A DNA stretch of 64,000 bases from Bradyrhizobium arachidis (lineage in GTDB: Bacteria > Pseudomonadota > Alphaproteobacteria > Rhizobiales > Xanthobacteraceae): positions 7,378,001 through 7,442,000 of the forward strand of contig NZ_CP077970.1 in assembly GCF_024758505.1 (NCBI RefSeq), given 5' to 3'. This document shows, piece after piece, positions 1 through 9,800 of this stretch; positions within the stretch are counted from its first letter, which is position 1, and each line of letters begins with the position of its first letter. Under the pieces are notes generated by a model. The model saw nothing but the letters and a program-made list of their open reading frames with translations, made no database searches and had not been told where the DNA came from. Position numbers and translations under genes: made by a program.

Positions 1-1528
1 GCGTCAGCGCGCGGTTGACGAGGAAACCAGGCGAGCTCTTCACCGGCAGCGGCAGGCGATCGATCGCGCCGACGAAGGCGAGCGCCTCCTTCAGAACGCC
101 TGCGTCGCTGCCATCATGGCTGATGACCTCGACGAGCTGGAGCCGCGATACCGGATTGAAGAAGTGCAGGCCGACGAGACGCGCGGGGTTGATCAGTTTG
201 GTGCGCAGATCCTCAAGCGGAATGCTCGACGTGTTGGTCGCAAGGATCGCGCCCGGCTTCATCTTCGGCTCGATGCCGGCATAGACCTTCTGCTTCAGCT
301 CGAGCTTTTCCGGCACCGCCTCGATGATGAGGTCGGCGTTGCGCACGCCCTCGCCGTCCATATCGGGGATCAAGCGATCGAGCGCGTCGCGCACCTCGGT
401 CGACTTGCGGATGATCTTTCCATAGAGCTCGGCGGCGCGCTTCACCGCGCCGGCGATCGGCTCCGCCTTCATGTCGGCGAGCGAAACGCGAAGCCCCTGC
501 CCTGCACACCAGCCTGCGATGTCGCCGCCCATGGCGCCGGCGCCGATGACGTGGACATGCCTAACCGTGTTGCCGCTGCCCGCCGTCTTCTTCATCTGCT
601 CGCGCAGGAAGAAGACGCGGATCAGGTTTTGCGCCGTCGGCGTCACCATCAGATTGGCGAACGAGGACTGCTCGGCCCTCAGCATCGCCGTCTTGTCGCC
701 GCCATGCTTCTCCCAGAGATCGATGAGCGCATAGGGCGCGGGATAATGATCGCGCCGTGCAGCCTTGGCCGTCTCGCTGCGCATGCGCTTGGCGAGCAAG
801 CTGCGCGCGAACGTGAAATTGAGGACGGTGTTGAGCATGCCGGGCTTGGCGCGCTTGAGCCGGCCGAACACCGCGTCCTTCACGGCGCTCCGGACGTGAC
901 GCTCCTGAGTCACGGCATCGACGAGGCCGAGCGACTTTGCGCGGCGGGCATCGATGGTGCGGCCCGTCAGCATCAAGGTCATCGCCTGCGTCGGATTGAC
1001 GAGCGCGGTGAAGCGTGCGGTGCCGCCGAGGCCGGGATGCAGGCCGAGCATCACCTCCGGGAAGCCGAAGCGCGCACCGTCGACTGCGATACGCGACTGG
1101 CAGGCGAGCGCGACCTCGAGCCCGCCGCCAAGGCAAAAGCCGTGGATCACCGCCACCGTCGGCAGCCGCAGCGCCTCCAGCCGGTCGATCACGGCATGGG
1201 CGCCGCGGATTCCTGCCTCCACCATCTGCGGATCGGTCGCGCCGCGGAACTCGTTGACATCAGCGCCGGCGATGAAGCCGGACTTTTTCGCCGAGCGGAT
1301 CACGAGCCCGGCCGGGCGGTCCGCCTCGATTCCGGCCAGCACCTTGTCGAGCTCTTCGATCACCTCGGCCGAGAGCGTGTTGGCACTCGCGCCGTCGCGG
1401 TCGAACAGCAGCCAGGCGACGCCATCGGCATCGCGCGTCAGCTTGAAGTGGCGGTAGAGACCGGCTTCAGGCTTCGGCCCAAGCTCGAGCGCGCGGTCGC
1501 CGATCGCGTCCATGATCTTGGATTCCAT
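1..1528 (-). CDS. fadJ: FadJ-like 3-hydroxyacyl-CoA dehydrogenase/enoyl-CoA hydratase, 3' end outside window
   Basis: Multifunctional beta-oxidation enzyme: hydration of enoyl-CoA followed by NAD-dependent oxidation of 3-hydroxyacyl-CoA in the cytoplasm. The reading frame is open from an ATG at 1528 (MESKIMDAIGD...) to the window edge, so about 509 N-terminal residues are visible. An N-terminal crotonase domain shows IAGAD, GGGLEVALAC and PEVMLGLHPGLGGTAR with the two expected catalytic Glu residues. A Rossmann dehydrogenase domain follows with HVIGAGAMGGDIAGW and the catalytic-His motif GLHFFNPVSR. The full-length family is about 700 residues, so the C-terminal dehydrogenase part lies outside. 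It begins 2 bases after the thiolase stop and is third in an acyl-CoA dehydrogenase-thiolase-FadJ operon. FadJ rather than FadB is inferred from the N-terminal sequence style. Confidence 0.93.
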   Translation of the reverse strand, partial: MESKIMDAIGDRALELGPKPEAGLYRHFKLTRDADGVAWLLFDRDGASANTLSAEVIEELDKVLAGIEADRPAGLVIRSAKKSGFIAGADVNEFRGATDPQMVEAGIRGAHAVIDRLEALRLPTVAVIHGFCLGGGLEVALACQSRIAVDGARFGFPEVMLGLHPGLGGTARFTALVNPTQAMTLMLTGRTIDARRAKSLGLVDAVTQERHVRSAVKDAVFGRLKRAKPGMLNTVLNFTFARSLLAKRMRSETAKAARRDHYPAPYALIDLWEKHGGDKTAMLRAEQSSFANLMVTPTAQNLIRVFFLREQMKKTAGSGNTVRHVHVIGAGAMGGDIAGWCAGQGLRVSLADMKAEPIAGAVKRAAELYGKIIRKSTEVRDALDRLIPDMDGEGVRNADLIIEAVPEKLELKQKVYAGIEPKMKPGAILATNTSSIPLEDLRTKLINPARLVGLHFFNPVSRLQLVEVISHDGSDAGVLKEALAFVGAIDRLPLPVKSSPGFLVNRALT

Positions 1529-1530
1529 GG

Positions 1531-2814
1531 TCACACCGCCTCAATCAGCATGGCGACGCCAAGCCCGCCGCCGATACATTCGGTCGCAACCCCGCGCCTC
1601 GTGCCGAGCCGCTTCATCGCATTGACGAGATGCAGCACGATGCGGTTGCCTGATGTGCCGACGGGATGACCAAGCGAGATCGCGCCGCCGTCGACATTGA
1701 GCTTGTCGCGGTCGATTTCGCCGGCGGCGCCGTCGAGCTTCAAGATCTCGCGACAGAATTTGTCGTCGTTCCAGGCCGCGAGGCAGCCGAGCACTTGCGT
1801 TGCAAAAGCCTCGTTCAATTCCCAGGTCTCGACGTCCTTGACGGTGAGATCGTTGCGCGTGAGCAGCGGCGTCGCCGACATCACGGGACCGAGCCCCATG
1901 ATGCTGGGATCGAGCGCGGCCCAATGGCTGTCGACGATGACTGCCTTCGGCGTCAGATGATGCTTTGCCACGGCTGCGTCGGAGGCGAGGATCACCCAGG
2001 AGGCGCCGTCGGTGATCTGCGAGGAGTTGCCGGCGGTGACCTGTCCCCAGGGCCGCTCGAACACCGGCCGCAGCTTCGCGAGGGATTCAGCCGTGGAGTC
2101 CGGGCGCACGCCATCGTCATGATCGTAGAATTTGCCGTCGCGGGAGAACGCGGTCTCGACCTCGCCCTTGAGCCAGCCCTGCGCCTGCGCATTGGCGAGG
2201 CGGCGATGGCTCTCGGCTGCGTACGCATCAGACTGTGCGCGCGAAATGCCGAAGATATGGCCGACGACCTCGGCGGTCTGGCCCATGTTCAGCTCGGTGA
2301 TGGGATCGGTGAGCCCGCGCTCCAGACCAATCACCGGCTTGAGGTAGCTCGGACGCACCTTGAGCGCCGCTGCGATCTTGGCGCCGATGCCTTTGGCGGT
2401 GGCAAGCCCCGCGAACCAGCGCACGCCGTTGTTCGGCCAGACCAGCGGCGCATGGCTCAGCGCCTCCGCGCCGCCGGCGAGGATCAGATCGGCATGGCCT
2501 TCCCTGATGTAGCGGTAGCCGGTGTCGATCGACTGCATGCCGGAGCCGCAATTGATCTGCACGGTGAAGGCGACCATGTCCTCGCCCATGCCGAGCCGGA
2601 GCGCGGCGATGCGCGCCGGGTTCATTTCGTCGGCGATGACGTTGACGCAGCCGAGGATGACCTGGTCGAAGGCATCAGGCGCAAACGGCTGCCGCGCCAG
2701 CAGCGGCCGGCCGCATTGCACGGCAAGATCGACCGGCGTGAACGGTCCCGGGCCGGAGCGCGCCTTCAAGAACGGCGTCCGGCTGCCGTCGACGATAAAG
2801 ACAGGTCGTGCCAT
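1531..2814 (-). CDS. fadI: Acetyl-CoA C-acyltransferase (thiolase, FadI/FadA type)
   Basis: Thiolase of 427 residues that cleaves 3-ketoacyl-CoA with CoA to release acetyl-CoA, the last step of the beta-oxidation cycle. The acylated active-site Cys sits in NCGSGMQS near residue 90. The C-terminal half has NEAFATQVL, GGAISLGHPVGTSG (catalytic His) and CIGGGLGVAMLIEAV (catalytic Cys). Its ATG overlaps the stop of the upstream acyl-CoA dehydrogenase by one base (ATGA), which suggests translational coupling. Its stop lies 2 bases before the FadJ-like gene. The length fits FadI-type subunits. The symbol is a best guess from the partner gene; fadA would describe the same reaction. Confidence 0.93.
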   Translation of the reverse strand: MARPVFIVDGSRTPFLKARSGPGPFTPVDLAVQCGRPLLARQPFAPDAFDQVILGCVNVIADEMNPARIAALRLGMGEDMVAFTVQINCGSGMQSIDTGYRYIREGHADLILAGGAEALSHAPLVWPNNGVRWFAGLATAKGIGAKIAAALKVRPSYLKPVIGLERGLTDPITELNMGQTAEVVGHIFGISRAQSDAYAAESHRRLANAQAQGWLKGEVETAFSRDGKFYDHDDGVRPDSTAESLAKLRPVFERPWGQVTAGNSSQITDGASWVILASDAAVAKHHLTPKAVIVDSHWAALDPSIMGLGPVMSATPLLTRNDLTVKDVETWELNEAFATQVLGCLAAWNDDKFCREILKLDGAAGEIDRDKLNVDGGAISLGHPVGTSGNRIVLHLVNAMKRLGTRRGVATECIGGGLGVAMLIEAV

Positions 2815-5081
2815 CAGCTCGCCGCCCTCTGTTCACCGAGTTCCTGGAAGAACTGATGCACGTCGGCGGATTTCTTGTAAATCGGCGACAGCGCGTCCGG
2901 CGCGAAATCGTCGACCTCGATCACCTTTGCGACAGCCTCGCGGGCGGCAGCGAGCTTTTCGCCTTCGGCCTGCGTGATCACGCCTCTGCCGACACCGTCC
3001 TTCCAGTCGTGGATGCGCGCGGCGCGCAGGCGCTTTGCGATCTCGTCGGTCTGCGCGACCAGCTTGAACGCATGCTCCAGCCGGGCAAAGCCGCCGCCGT
3101 CGTCGACATGGGCGAGATCCGGCGTCAGCCGCTCGCGCGCAGCCGACGGCTCCAGCACGAGCTCGGCAGTTTGGTGCACGACGCGGTCGGACGGGCCAAG
3201 CACACGGGCGCCGAACGGCTGGACGACGAGCTTCAGGATCACGGCGACGAAGCGGTTCGGCAGATTGGCAAGGATCTCGGCAAACCTGACCTCGATGGTT
3301 TTGAAGCCGTTCGCCATGCACCATTCGAGCGCGGCAAAGTCTTCCTTCTGCCGTCCCTCGTCGTGCCAGCGCTTCAACGCTGCGGAGAGCAGATAGAGCT
3401 CGGATAGGATGTCGCCAAAACGCGCCGACAGCATCTCCTTGCGCTTCAGCGCGCCGCCGAGCGTGAGCAGCGCCATGTCGGCGCAGAGCGCGAAGGCCGC
3501 TGAATAGCGCGAGAGCTGGCGATAGAATCTTGTCGCATCACCCGCATCCGGCGCCGGCGCGAACAGGCCAAAAGTCCAGCTCCGAACGAAGGCGCGGCCA
3601 AGCGTTTTGAAACTGTGGCCGACATGCTTCCAGAACGCGGCGTCGAAGGCGATCAGCCCGCGCTCGCGATCGGTATCGGCGAGCGCGTTCATCTCCTCCA
3701 GCAGATAGGGATGCGCACGGATCGCGCCCTGCCCGAACACGATGAGATTGCGGGTCAGGATGTTGGCGCCTTCGACCGTGATGCCGACCGGGACGGCGCG
3801 ATAGAGATTGCCCATGTAGTTCTGCGGGCCGTCGATCACGGCCTTGCCGCCATGGATGTCCATAGCGTCGTCGACGGCAACGCGCATCCGCTCAGTCGCG
3901 TGCAATTTCATGATGCCGGAGATGACGGCGGGATGAACGCCGGCATTGAGCGCGGCGCAGGTCAGCCGCCGCGCCGCATCGAGCTGATAGGCGGTTGCGG
4001 TGATGCGCGCGAGCGGCTCCTCGACGCCCTCGAATTTGGAGATGGAGATGCCGAACTGCTCGCGGATGCGGGCATAGGCGCCGGTGGTGCGCGCCGCATA
4101 GGCCGCGCCCGCGGCCGACAGCGACGGCAGCGAGATGCCGCGGCCGGCGGCGAGCGCCGTCATCAGCATCTTCCAGCCCTGCCCGAGCCGTTCCTTGCCG
4201 CCGATGATGTAGTCGAGCGGGATGAAGACGTCGCGGCCCCAATTCGGGCCGTTCTGGAACACCTGCATCGCCGGCAGATGGCGATGACCGATCTCGACAC
4301 CCGGAAGGTTTGTCGGGATCAGCGCCACGGTGATGCCGAGCTCTTCCTGGGTGCCCACGAGATGATCGGGGTCATAGGCCTTGAAGGCAAGGCCGAGCAA
4401 CGTGGAGACCGGGCCGAGCGTGATGTAGCGCTTGTGCCAGTTGAGCCTGAGGCCAAGCACCTCGCGGCCCTCGAAATTGCCCTTGCAGATGATGCCGGTG
4501 TCGATCATCGACGCGGCATCCGAACCCGCCTCCGGACTGGTCAGGCCAAAACAGGGAATGTCACGGCCATCGGCGAGGCGCGGCAGCCAGCGCTCCTGCT
4601 GCTCTTTGGTGCCGAAGCGCAGCAGCAATTCGCCGGGCCCGAGCGAGTTCGGCACCATCACGGTGACGGCGGCCGCGATCGAGCGGGTCGAGATTTTCCG
4701 CACCACTTCCGAATGCGCATAGGGCGAGAAGCCAAGGCCGCCGAATTCTTTCGGGATGATCATGCCGAAGAATTTTTCGCGCTTGATGAAGGCCCAGACC
4801 TCCTGCGGCAGGTCGCGCCATTCCCAAAAAATCTTCCACTCGTCGAGCATCGCGCAGAGCTCGTCGACAGGGCCGTTGAGGAAGGCCTTTTCCTCGCCGC
4901 TCAGCGTCGCGGGCGCAATCGCCAGAAGTTTTGACCAGTCGGGGTTGCCGGTGAAGAGGTCGGCGTCCCACCAGACGTCGCCGGCTTCCAGCGCCTCGCG
5001 TTCGGTGTCGGACATCGCGGGCAAGGCGCCGCGGGCGAGAGCGAAGATCGGCTTGGTGATGGTGTCGCGGCGGAAGCTCAT
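2814..5081 (-). CDS. fadE: Acyl-CoA dehydrogenase, FadE type
   Basis: Flavoprotein of 755 residues catalysing the first, FAD-dependent oxidation of acyl-CoA to trans-2-enoyl-CoA. The N-terminal and middle parts carry acyl-CoA dehydrogenase signatures: IPKEFGGLGFSPYAHSEVV, a CFGLTSPEAGSDAASM stretch and MDIHGGKAVIDGPQNY near the C-terminal helical domain. A C-terminal extension of about 250 residues matches the long FadE class (about 800 residues in enterobacteria) rather than the short 380-residue dehydrogenases. It is the first gene of the beta-oxidation operon, overlapping the thiolase start by one base. About 300 bases of repeat-containing DNA lie upstream. A TetR-type FadR regulator is not adjacent. 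Confidence 0.93.
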   Translation of the reverse strand: MSFRRDTITKPIFALARGALPAMSDTEREALEAGDVWWDADLFTGNPDWSKLLAIAPATLSGEEKAFLNGPVDELCAMLDEWKIFWEWRDLPQEVWAFIKREKFFGMIIPKEFGGLGFSPYAHSEVVRKISTRSIAAAVTVMVPNSLGPGELLLRFGTKEQQERWLPRLADGRDIPCFGLTSPEAGSDAASMIDTGIICKGNFEGREVLGLRLNWHKRYITLGPVSTLLGLAFKAYDPDHLVGTQEELGITVALIPTNLPGVEIGHRHLPAMQVFQNGPNWGRDVFIPLDYIIGGKERLGQGWKMLMTALAAGRGISLPSLSAAGAAYAARTTGAYARIREQFGISISKFEGVEEPLARITATAYQLDAARRLTCAALNAGVHPAVISGIMKLHATERMRVAVDDAMDIHGGKAVIDGPQNYMGNLYRAVPVGITVEGANILTRNLIVFGQGAIRAHPYLLEEMNALADTDRERGLIAFDAAFWKHVGHSFKTLGRAFVRSWTFGLFAPAPDAGDATRFYRQLSRYSAAFALCADMALLTLGGALKRKEMLSARFGDILSELYLLSAALKRWHDEGRQKEDFAALEWCMANGFKTIEVRFAEILANLPNRFVAVILKLVVQPFGARVLGPSDRVVHQTAELVLEPSAARERLTPDLAHVDDGGGFARLEHAFKLVAQTDEIAKRLRAARIHDWKDGVGRGVITQAEGEKLAAAREAVAKVIEVDDFAPDALSPIYKKSADVHQFFQELGEQRAAS

Positions 5082-5243
5082 GGCGGTGACCTCATGAAAC
5101 GGCGGCGCGGATCGCCCTCATTTTAGCGGAAACTGGCTGCGAGAAGTGAAGACTTCGCTGGCAAAAAACAGCGAATTTGACGCGGCCGGGCGGCCCCCCG
5201 CTGAGGATAACGGCGGGGGTGTGGGCGCAGTTCCGGCGGCACC

Positions 5244-5369
5244 GTCATTCCACATTGCGCAAGTGCGCAATGGGGGCGCGCCAGAATGGCGCGAGCCCGG
5301 AATCCATTTCACCGCAGATATTGCGGCCCAATGGATTCCGGGCTCACGCTTCGCGTGCCCCGGAATGAC
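5244..5369. repeat. Intergenic palindromic repeat, GTCATTCC...GGAATGAC family
   Basis: The element starts GTCATTCC and ends GGAATGAC. Nested inverted segments include TTGCGCAAGTGCGCAA and the arms GGAATCCATT / AATGGATTCC. It fills the gap between the acyl-CoA dehydrogenase and flavin reductase-like genes. Related elements recur at 6144-6227, 10212-10290 and 23877-23974. Confidence 0.75.
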
Positions 5370-5389
5370 AGGAAGGAGAGGCTTGGGGA

Positions 5390-6013
5390 CTAATCCGGCC
5401 GGACCATCGAGAACATGTTCTCGGGCTTGATCTCAAAGTAGTCGCCCTGGCGGCCGGCGCGGACGATGGGGCGGGCGGCGGCGGTCTGGTAGACGCCGTC
5501 CTTGATCATGGCCTTGTCGATGTGCACGGCGACGACCTCGCCGAGCGTCAGCCAGGCATCGGCTTCCTTGCCGCTGGCGCTCTTGAGGCGGACGATGTCC
5601 GAGACCTTGCATTCGAAGGCCACCGGGCTCTCGGCCACGCGCGGCACGTTGACGAGCTTGCTCGGGATCGCGGTCACGCCGGCGAGCTTGAATTCGTCGA
5701 CCTCGGGGGCGACGTGGGCGGCGGTCGCGTTCATCTGCTTCGCCAGGTCCATGGTGACGAGATTCCAGACGAATTCGCCGGTCGCCTTGATGTTGCCGAC
5801 CGTGTCCTTCCAGTTGGTGGAGGAGAAGCCGATGATCGGCGGGGTGTAGCAGAAGGCGTTGAAGAAGCTGTAGGGCGCGAGGTTGACGTGGCCGTTGGGA
5901 TCGCGGGACGAGATCCAGCCGATCGGCCGCGGCGCGATGATGGCGTTGAAGGGATCGTGCTTGAGGCCGTGGCCCTTGGCCGGCTCGTAATAGTGCAGGT
6001 CTCTCTCGGTCAC
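5390..6013 (-). CDS. Flavin reductase-like domain protein
   Basis: Protein of 207 residues, probably an FMN-binding cytoplasmic flavoprotein of the flavin reductase-like (NTAB/DIM6) superfamily. The N-terminal half has FNAIIAPRPIGWISS, NLAPYSFFNAFCYTPP and IGFSSTNWKDT, typical of the FMN-binding split barrel. These proteins reduce free flavin or act on small aromatic or thiol substrates; the substrate cannot be told here. The start chosen is a GTG at 6013 (VTERDLHYYEP), preceded by an AGGGGAAG ribosome-binding site. A longer open frame reaching 6139 exists, but its extra N-terminus is translated from the palindromic repeat at 6031-6110 and is very unlikely to be protein. Confidence 0.85.
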   Translation of the reverse strand: MTERDLHYYEPAKGHGLKHDPFNAIIAPRPIGWISSRDPNGHVNLAPYSFFNAFCYTPPIIGFSSTNWKDTVGNIKATGEFVWNLVTMDLAKQMNATAAHVAPEVDEFKLAGVTAIPSKLVNVPRVAESPVAFECKVSDIVRLKSASGKEADAWLTLGEVVAVHIDKAMIKDGVYQTAAARPIVRAGRQGDYFEIKPENMFSMVRPD

Positions 6014-6030
6014 GCTGGTCTTCCCCTGAT

Positions 6031-6110
6031 CGTCATTGCGAGCGCAGCGAAGCAATCCAGACTGTTCCCGCGGTGGGATTCTGGATTGCTTCGCTGCGCT
6101 CGCAATGACG
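6031..6110. repeat. Inverted repeat with perfect 30-bp arms
   Basis: The 30-base arm at 6031-6060 (starts CGTCATTGCGAGCGCAGCGA) is exactly complemented at 6081-6110, with a 20-base loop. When translated it gives the familiar IASAAKQS / LLRCARNDD strings of rhizobial intergenic repeats. A weaker relative lies at 10106-10148. Confidence 0.85.
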
Positions 6111-6143
6111 GAGTGTGTTGATCCGTCTTGCCGCCACAACTCT

Positions 6144-6227
6144 CGTCATTCCGGGGCGGTCCTTTAGGACCGAACCCGGAATCTCGAGATTCCGGGTTCG
6201 GTCCTAAAGGACCGCCCCGGAATGACG
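6144..6227. repeat. Perfect 84-bp palindrome
   Basis: The 42-base arms 6144-6185 and 6186-6227 are exact reverse complements with no spacer, centred on TCTCGAGA. It belongs to the same sequence family as the elements at 10212-10290 and 23877-23974, but those are imperfect. It lies between the flavin reductase-like gene and the TetR gene, both leftward, so it may act on transcript ends. Confidence 0.9.
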
Positions 6228-6261
6228 GCGGAGCTGCTTATAGGAAAAATTCCGCAGCCCG

Positions 6262-6861
6262 TCAGTGGCGCGGCGACAGACCCGCAATGACGAAATCGAT
6301 CATCTGATCGATGGTCGGGCCCGGCTTGGTCGCGCACTGGGCGATCATCTGCGGGTGGAAGAAGCGGAGCATGGCCGTACACGTGCAAAGTGCGGCCAAT
6401 GGCAGGTCGGGCGCCTCGAACTCGCCTGACGCCACGCCCTGGGCGATCACCTCACCGATGATCGAGGCGATGCACTCGATATGGACCACGCAGACGTCCC
6501 AGTCCTCCTGCATCGCGATCTCGACCATCTCGTGCAGCTTGGAATCACCGACATAGCGCTCGGTGTTCATGCGGTTGACGGTGGTGAGCAGACTGCGGAA
6601 GCGTTCGCGCGCCGGGCCGGGCTGCGCCACGATCCGGCGTGCCTCGAGCTCGACCTCGCCCATCAAGTCCCGCGCCACGGCCTGGTGGATCGCCTTCTTC
6701 GATTCGAAGAAGCGATACACATTGGCCGGGCTCATCCGGAGCTCTTTGGCGATGTCGCCGACGGTCGTCTTCTGATAGCCGATCTGCCGGAACAGCCGCT
6801 CGGCCACCTCGAGGATGCGCTCCCGGGTGTCGCTTTCGATATGTTCCGAAATCAATGCCAT
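6262..6861 (-). CDS. TetR family transcriptional regulator, likely regulator of the RND pump
   Basis: Regulator of 199 residues. The N-terminal TetR helix-turn-helix is clear (RERILEVAERLFRQIGYQKT, then TVGDIAKELRMSPANVYRFF, residues about 12-55). The ligand-binding C-terminal domain is not specific by eye. It follows the RND pump gene by 31 bases in the same direction and probably belongs to the same operon (adaptor-pump-regulator), the usual arrangement for a self-regulated efflux repressor. A nine-base string TCGTCAGTC just upstream of its start (6872-6880) recurs in the promoter region of the adaptor gene (11466-11474) and might be part of its operator; this is only a hint. Confidence 0.9.
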   Translation of the reverse strand: MALISEHIESDTRERILEVAERLFRQIGYQKTTVGDIAKELRMSPANVYRFFESKKAIHQAVARDLMGEVELEARRIVAQPGPARERFRSLLTTVNRMNTERYVGDSKLHEMVEIAMQEDWDVCVVHIECIASIIGEVIAQGVASGEFEAPDLPLAALCTCTAMLRFFHPQMIAQCATKPGPTIDQMIDFVIAGLSPRH

Positions 6862-6892
6862 CTGTCAGGACTCGTCAGTCGTCACTCTTCAT

Positions 6893-9800
6893 TTATTCAG
6901 CGGCCTCAGCAAGCGGAAATGCAGTTTCGGCATCGCTCCCATGCTGCGGTGCAGCGGCCGGCTGCTCGGGCGTGCCCGCCTCGTCCAGGCTCTTGCGGAA
7001 CCACAGGGCGTAGAGGCCCGGCAGATACAGCAGCGTCAGGAAGGTGGCAACGAACAGGCCGCCCATGATGGTGATCGCCATTGGGCCCCAGAAGGCCGAG
7101 CGCGACAGCGGGATCATGGCGAGGATCGCGGCGAGCGCGGTCAACACCACCGGACGCGCGCGGCGCACGGTCGCTTCCACGATCGCTTCGCCGCGGGTCA
7201 GGCCATGGGAGACGTCGGTCTCGATCTGGTCGACCAGGATGACCGCGTTGCGCATGATCATGCCGGCGAGCGCGATCAGGCCGAGCAGCGCCACGAAGCC
7301 GAACGGCTGGTTGGCGACATTGAGCCCGAGCGAGGCACCGACGATGCCGAGCGGCGCGGTCAAAAACACCAGGATCAGGCGCGAGAAGCTCTGCAGCTGG
7401 ATCATCAGCAGCGTCAGCATCACCATGACCATCAGCGGGAAGAGCACGAAGATCGAGGCGTTGCCCTTGGCGGACTCCTCGAACGCGCCGCCCGGCTCGA
7501 TGCGGTAGGCCGGCTCGAGGTAGTCCTTGATCTGCTGCAGCTTCGGCGTGATCTGGCTGGTGACGTCGGGCGCCTGCACGCCGTCGACGACGTCGGAGCG
7601 CACGGTGATCGCCATGTCGCGGTTACGCCGCCACAGGATCGGTTCTTCGTGGGCGTATTCGATCTTGGCCACCTGTTGCAGCGGCACCGCGACGCCGTTG
7701 CGCGAGGTGATGGTGAGATCGCCGACACTGCCGAGGTCGAGACGCTCGGACGGGATCGCGCGGGCAACCACGCCGACCTTCTCGATACCGTCGCGCACGG
7801 TCGTGACCTGCGCGCCGGAGATCAGCATCGCCAGCGCCTGCGAGACGTCCTGCGGGGTCAGGCCCATGGCACGGGCGCGATCCTGGTCGACGACGAGCTT
7901 GAGGTAGGGCGACTGCTCGTTCCAGTCGAGCTGCACGTCCTTGACGTTCTTGTTCTGCCGCATGACGTCGCGAACCTGGTAGGCGATCTCGCGCACCTTG
8001 TTGGCATCGGGACCGATGACGCGGAACTGCACGGGGAAGCCGACCGGCGGACCGAAGTTGAAGCGGTCGACGCGCACGCGCGCTTCGCTCAGCATGCCGT
8101 CAGCCACGGCAGTCTCGATCTTGGCCTTGATGCGCTCGCGCGCCTCGACGCCCTTGGCGACGATGACGATCTCGGCGAAAGCCTCGTTCGGGAGCTGCGG
8201 ATTGAGGCCGAGCCAGAAGCGCGGCGACCCCTGGCCGACATAGGAGGTATAGGTCGCGATGTCCCTGTCGTCCTTCAGCAGCGTCTCGGCCTTCTTCACC
8301 GACTTCTCGGTGACATTGAAGGCGGTGCCCTCGGGCAGGCGAAGCTGGAAGAACAGCTCGGGACGCTCGGAGAGCGGGAAGAACTGCTGCTGGACATGGC
8401 CGAAGCCGACGATCGAGGCAATGAAGATGCCGACGGTCGCCGCCACCACCGTGATGCGGTGGTTGACGCACCACTGCACGATGGCGCGCAGGCCGCGATA
8501 CATGCGGGTCTCATAGACCGCATGCGGATCGTGGTGGGCATGCCCCTTCATGTCGGGCAGCAGCTTGACGCCGATATAGGGCGTGAAGATCACCGCCACG
8601 AACCAGGAGGCGACCAGCGAGATCGCGACGATCCAGAAGATGCCGCCGGCATATTCGCCGACCGCCGAATTGGCAAAGCCGATGGGGAGGAAGCCAGCGG
8701 CCGTGACCAGCGTTCCCGTGAGCATCGGAAACGCAGTTGATTCCCAGGCAAACGAGGCCGCGCGGACGCGATCCCAGCCCTGCTCCATCTTCACCACCAT
8801 CATCTCGACCGCGATGATGGCGTCGTCGACGAGCAGGCCGAGCGCGATGATCAGCGCTCCCAGCGTAATGCGATGCAGGTCGAGCGACATCGTGTTCATG
8901 ACGATGAAGACGATGCCGAGCACCAGCGGCACCGACAGCGCGACCACGATGCCGGTGCGCCAGCCGAGTGCGAGGAAGGAGACGAACAGCACGATCGCGA
9001 GCGCCTCGACGAAGGAGTGCACGAACTCGCCGACGGCGTGCTCGACCACCTTGGGCTGGTCGGCGATCAGATTGACCTCGATGCCCTGCGGCACGGCCTT
9101 CATGAACTCGGCGGTTGCCTTCTCGACCTCCTTGCCGAGCTCGAGAATGTTGGCGCCCTTGGCGGTGACGACGCCGATGCCGATCGCGGGCTTGCCTTCC
9201 TGGCGCACGACGAAGCTCGGCGGATCGACATAGCCGTGGGTGACGGTGGCGATATCGCCGAGGCGGAACACGCGGCCATTGCTCTCGACCGGGGTTTCCG
9301 CGACCGCCTTGACGCCGTCGAGCGCACCGGTGACGCGCAAGGGCACGCGCTGCGAGGAGGTCTCGACCGTGCCTGCGGGGGTCACATTGTTCTGCTTGGC
9401 GAGCGAATCGAACAACGCTTGCGGCGTGATGCCGAGGGTGGCGAGCTTGGCGTGGGAGAATTCGACGAAGATGCGCTCGTCCTGGTTGCCGTAGACGTCG
9501 ACCTTGGTCACGCCGGGCACCTTCAGCAGGCGCTGGCGGAATCCCTCCGAGGTCTTCTTGAGCTGGGCATAATCGGCGCCGTCGCCGGTCATCATGTAGA
9601 GAATGGAATCGACGTCGGAGAACTCGTCATTGACCACCGGACCCAGAATCCCCTGCGGCAACTGGCCCTGCACGTCGGCGAGCTTCTTGCGCAGCAGATA
9701 GAAGAGATACGGCACGTCCTTGGCCGGCGTGTTGTCGCGGAACGTCACCTGCATCGCGGTGAAGGCGGGCTTGGAGTAGGTCTGCACCTTCTCGAAATAG

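Noticed and set aside
116..5097. Long open frames on the plus strand opposite the beta-oxidation operon
   Set aside because: High GC makes long antisense frames common. The minus-strand genes have complete catalytic motifs and tight junctions, and the plus-strand products resemble no protein.
6014..6139. N-terminal extension of the flavin reductase-like protein
   Set aside because: The added residues are the translation of the 6031-6110 inverted repeat, and a ribosome-binding site supports the GTG at 6013.
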